Program-made: the position numbers and the translations under genes
Notes under the pieces: generated by a model
Seen by the model: only the letters and a program-made list of their open reading frames with translations
Databases searched by the model: none
What the model was told of the DNA's origin: nothing
In this document: in pieces, positions 1 through 8,211 of the stretch
Layout: every line of letters starts with the position of its first letter
Numbering within the stretch: the stretch's first letter is position 1
Origin: Bradyrhizobium xenonodulans
Lineage (GTDB): Bacteria > Pseudomonadota > Alphaproteobacteria > Rhizobiales > Xanthobacteraceae
NCBI RefSeq assembly: GCF_027594865.1
Contig: NZ_CP089391.1
Location: 6,478,501-6,542,500, forward strand
Length of the DNA: 64,000 nt
Direction: 5' to 3'

Positions 1-246
1 CCGGGCGGAAACAATCCGACCATGAGCCCAAGTCAGCTCGGCTATAAAGGCGGACTGCTCGGGCTCTTCAAGGGTGACAGCGACGAATCCAAGCAATTCA
101 CCTCTGAGCCAACGCGGGAATCCCTGACCGAACCACCGCCCGGATACCAGACGCCCTCGCCCAACTACGCCTACGGCTCCGGGGGACCGGATAAGTCCAA
201 AAGGACATATTTTGACGTGCTCAGTGGTAAGGAAAAAGAGCGATAG
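1..246 (+). CDS. C-terminal end of an unidentified protein (cut by window edge)
   Basis: The frame is open from the first base of the window to the stop at 244-246, so the gene starts upstream; the ATG at 22 is probably internal. The visible 81 residues are Pro/Ser/Gly-rich and hydrophilic, with a short hydrophobic GGLLGLFKG stretch and a PSPNYAYG motif near the end. No catalytic motif is visible. It precedes the M16 peptidase pair on the same strand. I cannot name the family from the fragment; a lipoprotein or envelope protein is a guess from composition. Confidence 0.5.
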   Translation, partial: PGGNNPTMSPSQLGYKGGLLGLFKGDSDESKQFTSEPTRESLTEPPPGYQTPSPNYAYGSGGPDKSKRTYFDVLSGKEKER

Positions 247-436
247 CGCTCTTGCTGGTTGGCGCCGCCATACGGAACTGCCGCAATCGCCCGGTGTAAG
301 CCGGACGAAGCACATGACTTATCTTTAACCTCACGATGACGGCGTTCTCTTCTTCGTGACGAAAAGCGCCAGGCCGCACGGTGTAGCATGCCGTGCCTCC
401 GAGCCGGACATCCGGATCTCGGCTTCACCAGGGATC

Positions 437-1831
437 ATGATGTCCGCAAACCGATCGGCTGCCTGCCTCCTTGCCGCGCTGCTTTCGACGAGTGTCCTCC
501 CAGCCAGCGCCACCTTCGCCCAGACCACGGTGACATCGGCTCCGCCTGCCAGCTTCACGCTCGGCAACGGCATGCAGGTCGTGGTGATCCCGGACCACCG
601 CACGCCCGTGGTCACGGAGATGATCTGGTACAAGGTCGGCTCGGCCGACGAGACGCCGGGCAAGTCCGGGCTCGCGCACTTCCTCGAGCATTTGATGTTC
701 AAGGGCACCTCGAAGCACCCGGTCGGCGAATTCTCCCAGACCGTGCTGCGCGTCGGCGGCAACGAGAACGCCTCGACCTCGGTCGACTACACCAATTACT
801 ACCAGCGCGTGCCGAAAGAACAGCTGCCGACCATGATGGAGTTCGAGGCCGACCGCATGACCGGCCTCATCCTCAAGGACGAGAACGTGCTGCCGGAGCG
901 CGACGTCGTGCTCGAAGAGTACAACATGCGCGTCGCCAACAATCCGGATGCGCGGCTCAACGAGCAGATCATGGCCGCGCTCTATCTCAACCACCCCTAC
1001 GGCCGGCCCGTGATCGGCTGGCACCAGGAGATCGAGAAGCTCGATCGCGAGGATGCGCTCGCCTTCTACCGCCGCTTCTACGCGCCGAACAACGCGATCC
1101 TGGTGATCGCCGGCGACGTCGAAGCCGCCGACATCCGCCCGCTGGTCGAGCGTAATTTCGGCTCGATCCCGGCCCAGCCCGCGATCCCCGCACGCCGCGT
1201 CCGCCCGCAGGAGCCGGAGCCTGCCGCCCCGCGCACGGTCACGCTGGCCGACCCCCGCGTCGAGCAGCCGAGCCTGCGCCGCTATTATCTCGTGCCCTCC
1301 GCGACGACGGCTGCGGCCGGTGAAAGCGCGGCCCTCGACGTGCTGGCGCAATTGATGGGCAGCGGCAGCAATTCCTATCTCTACCGTGCGCTCGTCGTCG
1401 ACAAGCCGCTCGCGGTGTCGGCCAACGCCAGCTATTCCAGCATCTCGCTCGACCCGACCCAGTTCGCGATCTCGGCCTCGCCGAAGCCCGGCGTCAGCTT
1501 TGCCGACGTCGAGCAGGTGGTCGACGGCGTCATCGCCGACATCGCGCGGAACCCGATCCGCGCCGAGGACCTCGAACGGGTGAAGACCCAGCTCATCGCG
1601 GAGGCGATCTACGCCCAGGACAACCAGGCTGTGCTGGCGCGCTGGTATGGCGGCGCACTGACCACGGGCCTGTCGATCGAGGACATTCGGAGCTGGCCCG
1701 ATCGCATCCGCGCGGTCACGGCCGAGCAGGTTCGCGCCGTTGCACAGAAATGGCTCGAGAAGAAGCGCTCGGTGACGGGCTATCTGATCAAGGACACCGC
1801 TGCCGCCAAGCGCGAGGAGAAGCGTTCGTGA
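437..1831 (+). CDS. M16 family zinc peptidase, catalytic subunit (pitrilysin/processing-peptidase type)
   Basis: A 464-residue secreted protein. A signal peptide (about residues 1-29, ending SATFAQ) leads into an M16 domain with the inverted zinc motif HFLEH at residues 81-85 and a downstream Glu near 160 in the LEEYN stretch, the expected third zinc ligand. The second, non-catalytic M16 domain follows, giving the usual length of bacterial M16B proteins. The start is placed at the ATG pair at 437/440, preceded by AGGG; upstream codons in frame would add a non-signal extension. The stop overlaps the GTG start of the next M16 gene by 4 bases, so the two are translated together and probably form an active/inactive heterodimer in the periplasm. 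Confidence 0.88.
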   Translation: MMSANRSAACLLAALLSTSVLPASATFAQTTVTSAPPASFTLGNGMQVVVIPDHRTPVVTEMIWYKVGSADETPGKSGLAHFLEHLMFKGTSKHPVGEFSQTVLRVGGNENASTSVDYTNYYQRVPKEQLPTMMEFEADRMTGLILKDENVLPERDVVLEEYNMRVANNPDARLNEQIMAALYLNHPYGRPVIGWHQEIEKLDREDALAFYRRFYAPNNAILVIAGDVEAADIRPLVERNFGSIPAQPAIPARRVRPQEPEPAAPRTVTLADPRVEQPSLRRYYLVPSATTAAAGESAALDVLAQLMGSGSNSYLYRALVVDKPLAVSANASYSSISLDPTQFAISASPKPGVSFADVEQVVDGVIADIARNPIRAEDLERVKTQLIAEAIYAQDNQAVLARWYGGALTTGLSIEDIRSWPDRIRAVTAEQVRAVAQKWLEKKRSVTGYLIKDTAAAKREEKRS

Positions 1832-3195
1832 CCTATCCCTTCCTTCGACGCGTTGCCTTCTCCCTCGCCGCTGGCGCGGCACTTGCGCTGGTTAGCGTCT
1901 CGCCGTCGCAGGCGGCTGCAAAAATCCAGCATTTGACCTCACCGGGCGGCATCGAGGCCTGGTTCGTGCAGGACGCGACCGTGCCGCTGATCGCCATGGA
2001 ATATTCCTTCGCCGGCGGCTCGGCGCAGGATCCCAAGGACAAGTCAGGCGTCGCCAACCTCGTCGGCGATCTCCTCGACGAAGGCTCCGGCGATCTCGAC
2101 TCCAAGACCTTCCACGAGCGGCTCGACCGCCGCGCCATCGAGCTCTCCTTCAGCGCCACACGCGATACGTTCCGCGGCAGCCTGCGCATGCTGCGCGACA
2201 ACAAGGACGAAGCCTTCGACCTGCTGCGGAGCGCGCTGACCTCGCCGCATTTCGACACCGCCGATGTCGAGCGCATCCGCTCGCAGGTGATCTCGGGCCT
2301 GCGCCGCGAGACCACCAACCCGACCTCGCTGGCGAGCCGCAAATTCCTGGAGGTCGCGTTCGGCGATCATCCCTACAGCCGGCAGAGCAACGGCAACCTC
2401 GACAGCGTGCCGACCATCACGGTCGCCGACATGAAGGACTATGTCGGCCGCGTGCTTGCCAAGGATGGGCTGAAGATCGCGGTCGTCGGCGACGTCGATC
2501 CGGCCACCCTCGGCAAGCTGCTCGACCACACCTTCGGCAGCCTGCCCGCCAAGGCCAACCTCACGCCGGTCGCCGACGTGGAGGCTGAAAAACCGCCGCA
2601 GCGCGCCTTCGTCCCACTCGACGTGCCGCAGACCGTCATCACCTTCGGCGGCCCGGGCGTGAAGCGGAGCGATCCGAACTTCATGGCGGCCTATGTCGTC
2701 AACCACATCCTCGGCGGCGGCGGATTGTCCTCGCGGCTCTATCGCGAGGTGCGCGAGAAGCGCGGCCTCGCCTATTCCGTGTTCGAATCGCTGCTCTGGA
2801 TGGAGCATTCGGCGGTCTTCATCGGCAACACCGGCACGCGCGCCGACCGCGCCGGCGACACCATCGACGCCATCGACAAGGAGGTGCGCCGGATCGCCGA
2901 CGAGGGTCCGACGCAGAAGGAGCTCGACGAGGCCAAGTCCTATCTCAAGGGCTCGCAGATGCTGGCGCTGGATACCTCCTCGAAGCTCGCGCAGGCGCTG
3001 CTGCAATATCAGCAGGACAAGCTGCCGATCGACTATATCGAGAAGCGCAACGGCATCGTCGACGCGGTCACGCTGGACGACGCCAAGACGGCCGCCAAAC
3101 GTCTCTGGGGCCAGGGCCTGCTGACCGTCATCGTCGGCCGCGCGCCGCAGGCCGCCGCGCAGCCGGCGGCAGCACCGGCGACGAAGTCGAACTGA
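1828..3195 (+). CDS. M16 family peptidase-like protein, non-catalytic partner
   Basis: A 455-residue protein starting at a GTG that overlaps the previous stop (GTGA). The N-terminal signal peptide ends near SPSQAAA. Where the zinc motif HxxEH should be, the sequence reads NLVGDLLDEG, so it cannot bind zinc. The C-terminal half keeps the glycine-rich GGGGLSSRL loop and the R...Y substrate-carboxylate pair (REKRGLAYS) typical of the partner subunit. Together with the gene before it, this matches two-gene M16B heterodimers in which one subunit holds zinc and the other contributes substrate binding. The tail is Ala/Pro-rich. Confidence 0.85.
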   Translation: MTYPFLRRVAFSLAAGAALALVSVSPSQAAAKIQHLTSPGGIEAWFVQDATVPLIAMEYSFAGGSAQDPKDKSGVANLVGDLLDEGSGDLDSKTFHERLDRRAIELSFSATRDTFRGSLRMLRDNKDEAFDLLRSALTSPHFDTADVERIRSQVISGLRRETTNPTSLASRKFLEVAFGDHPYSRQSNGNLDSVPTITVADMKDYVGRVLAKDGLKIAVVGDVDPATLGKLLDHTFGSLPAKANLTPVADVEAEKPPQRAFVPLDVPQTVITFGGPGVKRSDPNFMAAYVVNHILGGGGLSSRLYREVREKRGLAYSVFESLLWMEHSAVFIGNTGTRADRAGDTIDAIDKEVRRIADEGPTQKELDEAKSYLKGSQMLALDTSSKLAQALLQYQQDKLPIDYIEKRNGIVDAVTLDDAKTAAKRLWGQGLLTVIVGRAPQAAAQPAAAPATKSN

Positions 3196-3397
3196 GCTGA
3201 GGCAAAAGCGAGCTGCTCCGACGCCGGCAGGCGGCCGCATCACAACGCAAGGTGTATGCGCCCTCGTCCGCGCCCGGCATGATTGACTCCGGAAATCAGG
3301 CTTAATATCTTCCCGGCGGGGAGTTGGGGAAGCGTTTGCGACGGGCTGATTGCCGTCGCTAGGGGAATCTGTGGCCGGCTCCAGAAAAGGAGCCGTT

Positions 3398-5560
3398 ATG
3401 GCCATCGACAACGATATCCTCTCGATCACCGGAACGGTACAGACGGCACGGTGGAATACCGACGCGCCGCTCGGCACGGCCGTCGTCGTCACCTTCAGCT
3501 TCAACTCCGCCCCGGCGACCTACGATATGACGGCGCGGCCAAGCTTCTCGGCGTTTTCCGCCGCACAAAAGGACGATATTCGCCAAGCCTTGAATGTTTG
3601 GGCGGCAGCGAGCGGGATTTCTTTCATCGAAGTCCCGGAAGCGGTCGGCGGGCAAATCCGCTTCAACATGTATGACATGAGCGGGGTACTCGCCTCCAAC
3701 GGGCTGCAGGCCGCCGGGTTCGCATATCATCCGCAGTTTCAGGCCGCTAATGCAGGTGGCACAACGGTCTACAGCCCCACCTACAACAATCTCGGCGGCG
3801 ACGTTTTCCTGAACTCCAATTTCTACGCCGGAAATGACACCCTGATGGCGCCAGGCCATGGCGGCTACTCGGTCACGCTTCATGAAATCGGGCACGCGCT
3901 CGGATTCAAGCATCCGTTCGAAGGCACGCCGACGATCGATCCTGCGCATGACAATGCCAGCTACACGGTGATGTCGTATAATCGTCCGGGCACGACGGTT
4001 TCGCTGGGGACGGTGGATGTCGCCGCGTCGCAATATTATTACGGCACGAGCGACGTCAGTCACAGCTTCAACGCCGCAACGCTGACGGTCAATTTCACCG
4101 GCACCGGCGCAGGAGAATGGATTCTCGGCACCGAGCTCAGTGACGTGATCTATGCCGGCGGCGGCGACGACCATCTGCGCGGTGAAGTCGGCAACGACCT
4201 TCTGGCCGGCGGCACCGGCACCGACATGCTGACCGGCGGCATCGGCAACGACCTCTTCGTGTTCAATCCAGGCGACGGCTTCGACACCATCACCGATTTC
4301 GTCGCCGGCGCGCATACCGACGACCGGATCGACCTGACGGCTTTTCATACGACACTCGCCTATGCACTGGGACAGGCGACCCAGATCGGGGCCAACACAG
4401 TGTTCAGCTTCGCAAACGGCGACACGCTGACGCTCCAGAACGTCACCAAGGCCAATCTGAACGTCGACGATTTCACCGGCGTGCCGAACAAGGCGGTGAA
4501 CGATTTCAACGGCGATGCCAGAAGCGACATGCTGCTGATCGATAACACCGCCCACACCGTCTACCAGTGGCAGATGAACGGCACCCAGATGTCCGCCAAT
4601 CTGCTGGTCGGCACCATCAACGGTGCCGCCGGCTGGAACTACACCGGCAATGCCGACTTCAACGGCGACGGCCGGGCCGACATGCTGTTCATCAATTCCA
4701 CGACCCACGGCGTCGCCGAATGGCAGATGGACGGCAACACGGTCGTCGCGGGTCCGCAGATCGGGATCTACAATGCCGCGGGCGGATGGAGCTACACCGG
4801 CACCGGTGATTTCAACGGCGACGGCAAGACCGATCTGTTGTTTCAGAACGCCTCGACCAACGGCGTCGCGATCTGGCAGATCGACGGCGCGCAGCTGACG
4901 GCGGCGCCGCAGATCGGCATCGCGGCGGCCGGATGGGCCTACGCCGGCACCGGCGATTTTAACGGCGACGGCAAGACCGATCTGCTGTTCTCGAACGCTG
5001 CGACCCACGGCCTGATGACGTGGCAGATGAACGGCACCCAGATCGCGGACAATTCGCAGATCGGCACCGTCAACACCGCTGGCGGCTGGCACTTCACCAC
5101 GACAGGCGATTTCAACGGCGACGGAAAGACTGATCTGCTCTTTCTCAACGACATGACGCATGGCGTCGCAATCTGGCAGATGGACGGCAACCGCATCACG
5201 GACGCTCCCCAAATCGGTGTCGTCAACGCCGCCGGTGGCTGGCACTTCCAGGATACCGGCGACTTCAACGGCGACGGCAAGACCGATCTGCTGTTCCTCA
5301 ACGATACCACTCATGGCGTCGCGATCTGGCAGATGAACGGCACCCAGATCACGGCGAGCCCGCAGATCGGAATCATCAACGCCGCCGGCGGTTGGCACTT
5401 CGACGCGGTACGCGACCTCAGCGGCGACGGAAAGTCCGACCTGGTGTTCGAGAACAGCTCCACCCACGGCGTCGCATCATGGGTGATGGACGGCACCCAG
5501 GTGACGGCGAACGCGCAGTTCAACACATACGACGCCGCGAACTGGCATTTGTATGTGTGA
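3398..5560 (+). CDS. Secreted metzincin (serralysin-like M10) protease with RTX and seven FG-GAP/VCBS-like repeats
   Basis: A 720-residue protein; the ATG at 3398 has an AGGAG site 6-10 bases upstream. The protease domain carries the metzincin zinc motif HEIGHALGFKH at residues 162-172 and the Met-turn at M192 (VMSYN). A short RTX calcium-binding block (GGGDD, VGNDLLAGG, GIGNDLF) follows at about residues 248-290. The C-terminal half is seven repeats with cores DFNGDGKTDLLF and WQMNGT, a calcium-binding FG-GAP/VCBS blade pattern. There is no Sec signal, as expected for a type I-secreted RTX protease with a C-terminal signal. No T1SS transporter gene is nearby. The catalytic call is firm; substrate is unknown. 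Confidence 0.88.
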   Translation: MAIDNDILSITGTVQTARWNTDAPLGTAVVVTFSFNSAPATYDMTARPSFSAFSAAQKDDIRQALNVWAAASGISFIEVPEAVGGQIRFNMYDMSGVLASNGLQAAGFAYHPQFQAANAGGTTVYSPTYNNLGGDVFLNSNFYAGNDTLMAPGHGGYSVTLHEIGHALGFKHPFEGTPTIDPAHDNASYTVMSYNRPGTTVSLGTVDVAASQYYYGTSDVSHSFNAATLTVNFTGTGAGEWILGTELSDVIYAGGGDDHLRGEVGNDLLAGGTGTDMLTGGIGNDLFVFNPGDGFDTITDFVAGAHTDDRIDLTAFHTTLAYALGQATQIGANTVFSFANGDTLTLQNVTKANLNVDDFTGVPNKAVNDFNGDARSDMLLIDNTAHTVYQWQMNGTQMSANLLVGTINGAAGWNYTGNADFNGDGRADMLFINSTTHGVAEWQMDGNTVVAGPQIGIYNAAGGWSYTGTGDFNGDGKTDLLFQNASTNGVAIWQIDGAQLTAAPQIGIAAAGWAYAGTGDFNGDGKTDLLFSNAATHGLMTWQMNGTQIADNSQIGTVNTAGGWHFTTTGDFNGDGKTDLLFLNDMTHGVAIWQMDGNRITDAPQIGVVNAAGGWHFQDTGDFNGDGKTDLLFLNDTTHGVAIWQMNGTQITASPQIGIINAAGGWHFDAVRDLSGDGKSDLVFENSSTHGVASWVMDGTQVTANAQFNTYDAANWHLYV
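4502..5480 (+). repeat. Seven tandem 153-bp coding repeats (51 residues each) in the metzincin gene
   Basis: The GAT/GAC codon that opens each DFNGDG core occurs at 4502, 4655, 4808, 4955, 5108, 5261 and 5414. Spacing is 153 bp except for one 147-bp unit (4808-4955), which keeps frame and lacks two codons. Units 5 and 6 are nearly identical at DNA level, so recent unit duplication is likely. The first and last units are the most diverged. Confidence 0.85.
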
Positions 5561-5577
5561 GCCTCGCAAGGAGATGA

Positions 5578-5612
5578 CCGGCATCATCAACGCGGCCGGC
5601 GGCGGCTGGCAC
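5578..5612 (+). repeat. Remnant of an FG-GAP repeat unit beyond the metzincin stop codon
   Basis: Eighteen bases after the metzincin stop, the DNA encodes GIINAAGGGWH in another frame, closely matching the IGIINAAGGWHF segment inside the repeats (for example at 5365-5402). It is an out-of-frame leftover of a repeat unit, which suggests the repeat array was once longer or was shortened by recombination. Confidence 0.6.
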
Positions 5613-5719
5613 CCGACTGTCCAGGGCCGTCCACCGCCCGCAGACTGCAGGCAAATCGCAAAAGGATCGGCTAGATTGGCACCAACCCTGATTCTTCGTA
5701 AGCCGGTTGTGGTGCCACC

Positions 5720-6136
5720 ATGCTGCGGATATCCCGCGATCTCGTCATCGACGAGGACGATATCGAGATCGGCTTTGTCCGCGCCTCCGGCCCGGGCGGG
5801 CAGAACGTCAACAAGGTCGCGACGTCGGCCCAGCTGCGCTTCGACACGCGCAAGCTGACCTTGCCGGAGGATGCGGCTCTGCGCCTCGCCCGCCTCGCAG
5901 GTCAGCGCATGACCAAGGACGGCGTCATCGTGATCCAGGCACAGCGTTTCCGCACCCAGGAGCGCAACCGCCAGGACGCCATCGATCGGCTCGTCGAGAT
6001 CCTGACCGAGGCGATGATACGGCCGAAGCCAAGGCGCGCGACACGGCCGACCTTTGGCTCCAAGCAGCGCCGGCTCGAGGGCAAGAAGCATCGCAGCGAC
6101 ATCAAGGCCGGACGCGGCGGCCGCTTCGACGACTAG
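5720..6136 (+). CDS. arfB: Alternative ribosome-rescue factor ArfB (peptidyl-tRNA hydrolase, YaeJ family)
   Basis: A 138-residue protein with the class-I release-factor GGQ motif at residues 26-28 (GPGGQNVNK) near the N-terminus and no codon-recognition domains. The C-terminal tail is strongly basic (KQRRLEGKKHR...), the region that ArfB places in the empty mRNA channel of a stalled ribosome. Length and layout match ArfB. It hydrolyses peptidyl-tRNA on non-stop ribosomes in the cytoplasm. The gene stands alone, followed by a strong hairpin shared with the convergent gene. Confidence 0.93.
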   Translation: MLRISRDLVIDEDDIEIGFVRASGPGGQNVNKVATSAQLRFDTRKLTLPEDAALRLARLAGQRMTKDGVIVIQAQRFRTQERNRQDAIDRLVEILTEAMIRPKPRRATRPTFGSKQRRLEGKKHRSDIKAGRGGRFDD

Positions 6137-6139
6137 CGA

Positions 6140-6185
6140 CGGCAGCCGAAAAACTCCGGCCGCCGGGGCGACCGGAGTTCTGCCG
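6140..6185. terminator. Bidirectional hairpin between arfB and the convergent secreted-protein gene
   Basis: The arms aactccgg (6152-6159) and ccggagtt (6172-6179) are perfect complements, and cggcag (6140-6145) pairs with ctgccg (6180-6185) outside them. The hairpin lies between two convergent genes and ends in short A/T runs on both sides, as expected for a shared terminator. Confidence 0.6.
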
Positions 6186-6199
6186 TTTCCCGACCGGGG

Positions 6200-6505
6200 T
6201 TAGTAACGCTTGGAGGGGGCTGCACCGCCCGTCGTGGCATCGTCGGCGGTCCCTTTTTGCGCAGCGCTGCCGGTGGTGCCGACCGTGCCTCTAGTGCCTT
6301 TGGTCGGCTTCATGCCGGTCTTCTCGCCCGCGGCGCCCGGCTGAGCACTCATCTCGTCATCGCCGCTGCCCATCGTGCTGCCTTGCATCGGTTTGCTCTG
6401 CACGGTGCCGCCTGACTTGGCGGGTGGCGCGCTTTGCGCGAGTACGGGCGCCGCCACAAGAGCCGAGAGGGCGCATGCGATCATCGAGGTCTTCACCAAC
6501 TTCAT
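6200..6505 (-). CDS. Small secreted low-complexity protein, function unknown
   Basis: A 101-residue protein starting at the ATG complementary to 6503-6505, with AGGAG just upstream. The signal peptide (residues 1-24) ends ALVAAPVLAQ. The mature part is Ser/Thr/Gly/Lys-rich with no hydrophobic core or motif, so it is probably disordered. A longer in-frame start exists upstream, but it would bury the signal peptide. Its signal peptide resembles that of the small secreted protein at 25710-26012. No function can be assigned. Confidence 0.75.
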   Translation of the reverse strand: MKLVKTSMIACALSALVAAPVLAQSAPPAKSGGTVQSKPMQGSTMGSGDDEMSAQPGAAGEKTGMKPTKGTRGTVGTTGSAAQKGTADDATTGGAAPSKRY

Positions 6506-6812
6506 CCATTTCTCCTGGATTTTTTCGCGATGAACGGCCCGGCGGCTCCACGCCGCTCGTCTGCACCGGGCCATTGCATCGCATCGAGAGTTCAAGCGGC
6601 GCGGTCGTCATGCAATCCGCATCGTGTGGTCATCGTTTAGGGATTTGACGGCGGTTTCGCGGAATTGTGCTCCGCATATAAGGCAGCGCGGAACACCACA
6701 CGCCGCGAGCATCTCCGCGCTCGGCAAAACAGCCCGCTACTACCACCGCGTCTTTGGCGGCGCCTAGAGTTTGCGCGGGCTGACGTTGATGTGGATGGGC
6801 GAGCTGGTGGCG
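6506..6812. other. Divergent intergenic region
   Basis: About 300 bases between the small secreted protein (minus) and the cytochrome c operon (plus). It must hold promoters for both, but no convincing sigma-70 boxes, repeat or RNA gene was recognised. Confidence 0.4.
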
Positions 6813-7199
6813 ATGCGCGCGATCGTGCTGGGATTGTGCACCGCGATGGTGCTGGTGGTGCGGGTTGCCGATGCGCAAATGCCGTTACCGGCCGCAAAGC
6901 CGCCGGATGGCGCCGCGCTGTTCAAGCAGCAATGCGCCGTGTGCCATACGACGAATTCGTCGGAACCGATGCGGCAAGGCCCGCCGCTGGTCCAGATCGT
7001 GGGCCGCTCCGCCGGCAAGGTCGAAGGCTTTCGCTATTCCGAGAGCCTTGCGAAAGCGGACTTCGCCTGGGACGAGACGAAGCTCGACGCATGGCTGACC
7101 AATCCGCAAGCCGTCATTCCCGGCGTGACCATGATCTACCGGCAGGCCAGGCCGGAGACGCGCGCCGCCATCATCGCTTACCTCAAGGAGCAGAACTGA
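6813..7199 (+). CDS. Class I c-type cytochrome, likely electron acceptor for the downstream dehydrogenase
   Basis: A 128-residue protein: signal peptide to about residue 22 (VRVADAQ), then one haem-attachment motif CAVCH (C41, C44, H45) and a C-terminal PGVTMIYR segment giving the axial Met. Size fits a single-haem periplasmic cytochrome. The ATG at 6813 puts the signal peptide at the N-terminus; an ATG at 6789 is also possible. The stop is followed immediately by the next ATG (7200). Placed before a Tat small subunit and a GMC enzyme, it probably takes electrons from the FAD subunit. Confidence 0.85.
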   Translation: MRAIVLGLCTAMVLVVRVADAQMPLPAAKPPDGAALFKQQCAVCHTTNSSEPMRQGPPLVQIVGRSAGKVEGFRYSESLAKADFAWDETKLDAWLTNPQAVIPGVTMIYRQARPETRAAIIAYLKEQN

Positions 7200-7595
7200 A
7201 TGGCAAAGCCCGTTCATTCCATGATCCGCGTGTTCGACGAGGCACGCTCGCTCGACTTCTACAGGCGCGCCTTCGGCCTGGAGGTCGCCGATCAGCTGAA
7301 ATTCGCGGACTTTGCCTTGATCTATCTGCGTCACCCCTCCTCGCCCTTCGAGCTCGAATTGACGGTCAATTTCGATCGCAAGGATCCGTACCAGCTCGGC
7401 GACGGCTACGGACATCTCGCCGTCGTGGTCGAAGATCTCGAGGCCGAACATGCCCGCTTCGAGCGCGAGACGCTCGCGCCGGGACCCTTACGCGACTTCA
7501 AGCACGACGGCAAAACGCTGGCGCGCTTCTTCTTCGTCAGCGATCCCGATGGCTACAAGATCGAGGTGATCCAGCGGGGCGGACGTTTCGGCTGA
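7200..7595 (+). CDS. VOC-family (glyoxalase I-like) metalloprotein
   Basis: A 131-residue protein with the beta-alpha-beta-beta-beta repeat of the vicinal-oxygen-chelate fold. Candidate metal ligands are in glyoxalase I-like positions: H5 (VHSMIRV), the Glu in FELELTV, the His in GHLAVVV and the Glu in YKIEVIQ. It could be a lactoylglutathione lyase or a related enzyme; the substrate is not readable from sequence. It begins on the base after the cytochrome stop, so the two are co-translated. A cytoplasmic VOC protein inside a periplasmic dehydrogenase operon is unusual and may detoxify a reactive aldehyde product. Confidence 0.8.
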   Translation: MAKPVHSMIRVFDEARSLDFYRRAFGLEVADQLKFADFALIYLRHPSSPFELELTVNFDRKDPYQLGDGYGHLAVVVEDLEAEHARFERETLAPGPLRDFKHDGKTLARFFFVSDPDGYKIEVIQRGGRFG

Positions 7596-7634
7596 CAACA
7601 AAAGTCCAATCACAAAAATTGAAGGAGGAATGCC

Positions 7635-8183
7635 ATGAGAGAAGTCGACCGTCGAAGCAAGCACAGCCGCCGCGTGTTTCTCAAGGGCGCGGCGACCGCC
7701 GTGCCGGTCGTGGCCGTCGCGACCAGTGTCGCCGTCAGCATCGAGGGCGCCTGGGCCGATGAGGCCAGCGCGCTGTCGCCCGCGACGATGAAGACGCTGC
7801 TGAAGGTCGCGCGTGACATCTATCCGCACGATGTGCTCGGCGACAGCTACTACATCACAGCGATCAGGCCGTGGGACGGCAAGGCGGCCAAGGACCCTGC
7901 CGTCAAGTCGCTGATCAGCGACGGCATTGCGCGGCTCGATCAGAATGCGCGCGACCGCCACAAGGCGCCTTACGCCGACGTGCCCTGGGAGGCCGACCGC
8001 GTGGTGCTGCTGAAGGAGATCGAGCAAAGCGACTTCTTCCAGAAGGTGCGCGGCGACCTCATCGTGTCGCTCTACAACCAGAAAGAGGTCTGGCCGCGGT
8101 TCGGCTACGAGGGCTCCTCCGCCGAGCATGGCGGCTACATCAATCGCGGCTTCGCCGACATCGACTGGCTGCCGAAAGCCTAA
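7635..8183 (+). CDS. Tat-exported small subunit of a membrane-type FAD dehydrogenase (gluconate 2-dehydrogenase subunit 3 family)
   Basis: A 182-residue protein preceded by a strong GGAGG site. The twin-arginine signal SRRVFLKG sits at residues 11-18, followed by a hydrophobic stretch ending GAWA. The mature part is all-helical in character with no cofactor motif, matching the small subunit that carries the large GMC subunit through the Tat system. The GMC gene follows after 28 bases. Such gamma/small subunits act as hitchhiker escorts and are needed for export and stability of the FAD subunit. Confidence 0.82.
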   Translation: MREVDRRSKHSRRVFLKGAATAVPVVAVATSVAVSIEGAWADEASALSPATMKTLLKVARDIYPHDVLGDSYYITAIRPWDGKAAKDPAVKSLISDGIARLDQNARDRHKAPYADVPWEADRVVLLKEIEQSDFFQKVRGDLIVSLYNQKEVWPRFGYEGSSAEHGGYINRGFADIDWLPKA

Positions 8184-8211
8184 AGCCACCCAACGGTTCA
8201 GGAGAACGCAT

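Noticed and set aside
3359-5467. A 702-residue minus-strand frame opposite the metzincin
   Set aside because: It mirrors the repeat array; the plus strand has the zinc motif, RTX block, ribosome site and correct codon bias.
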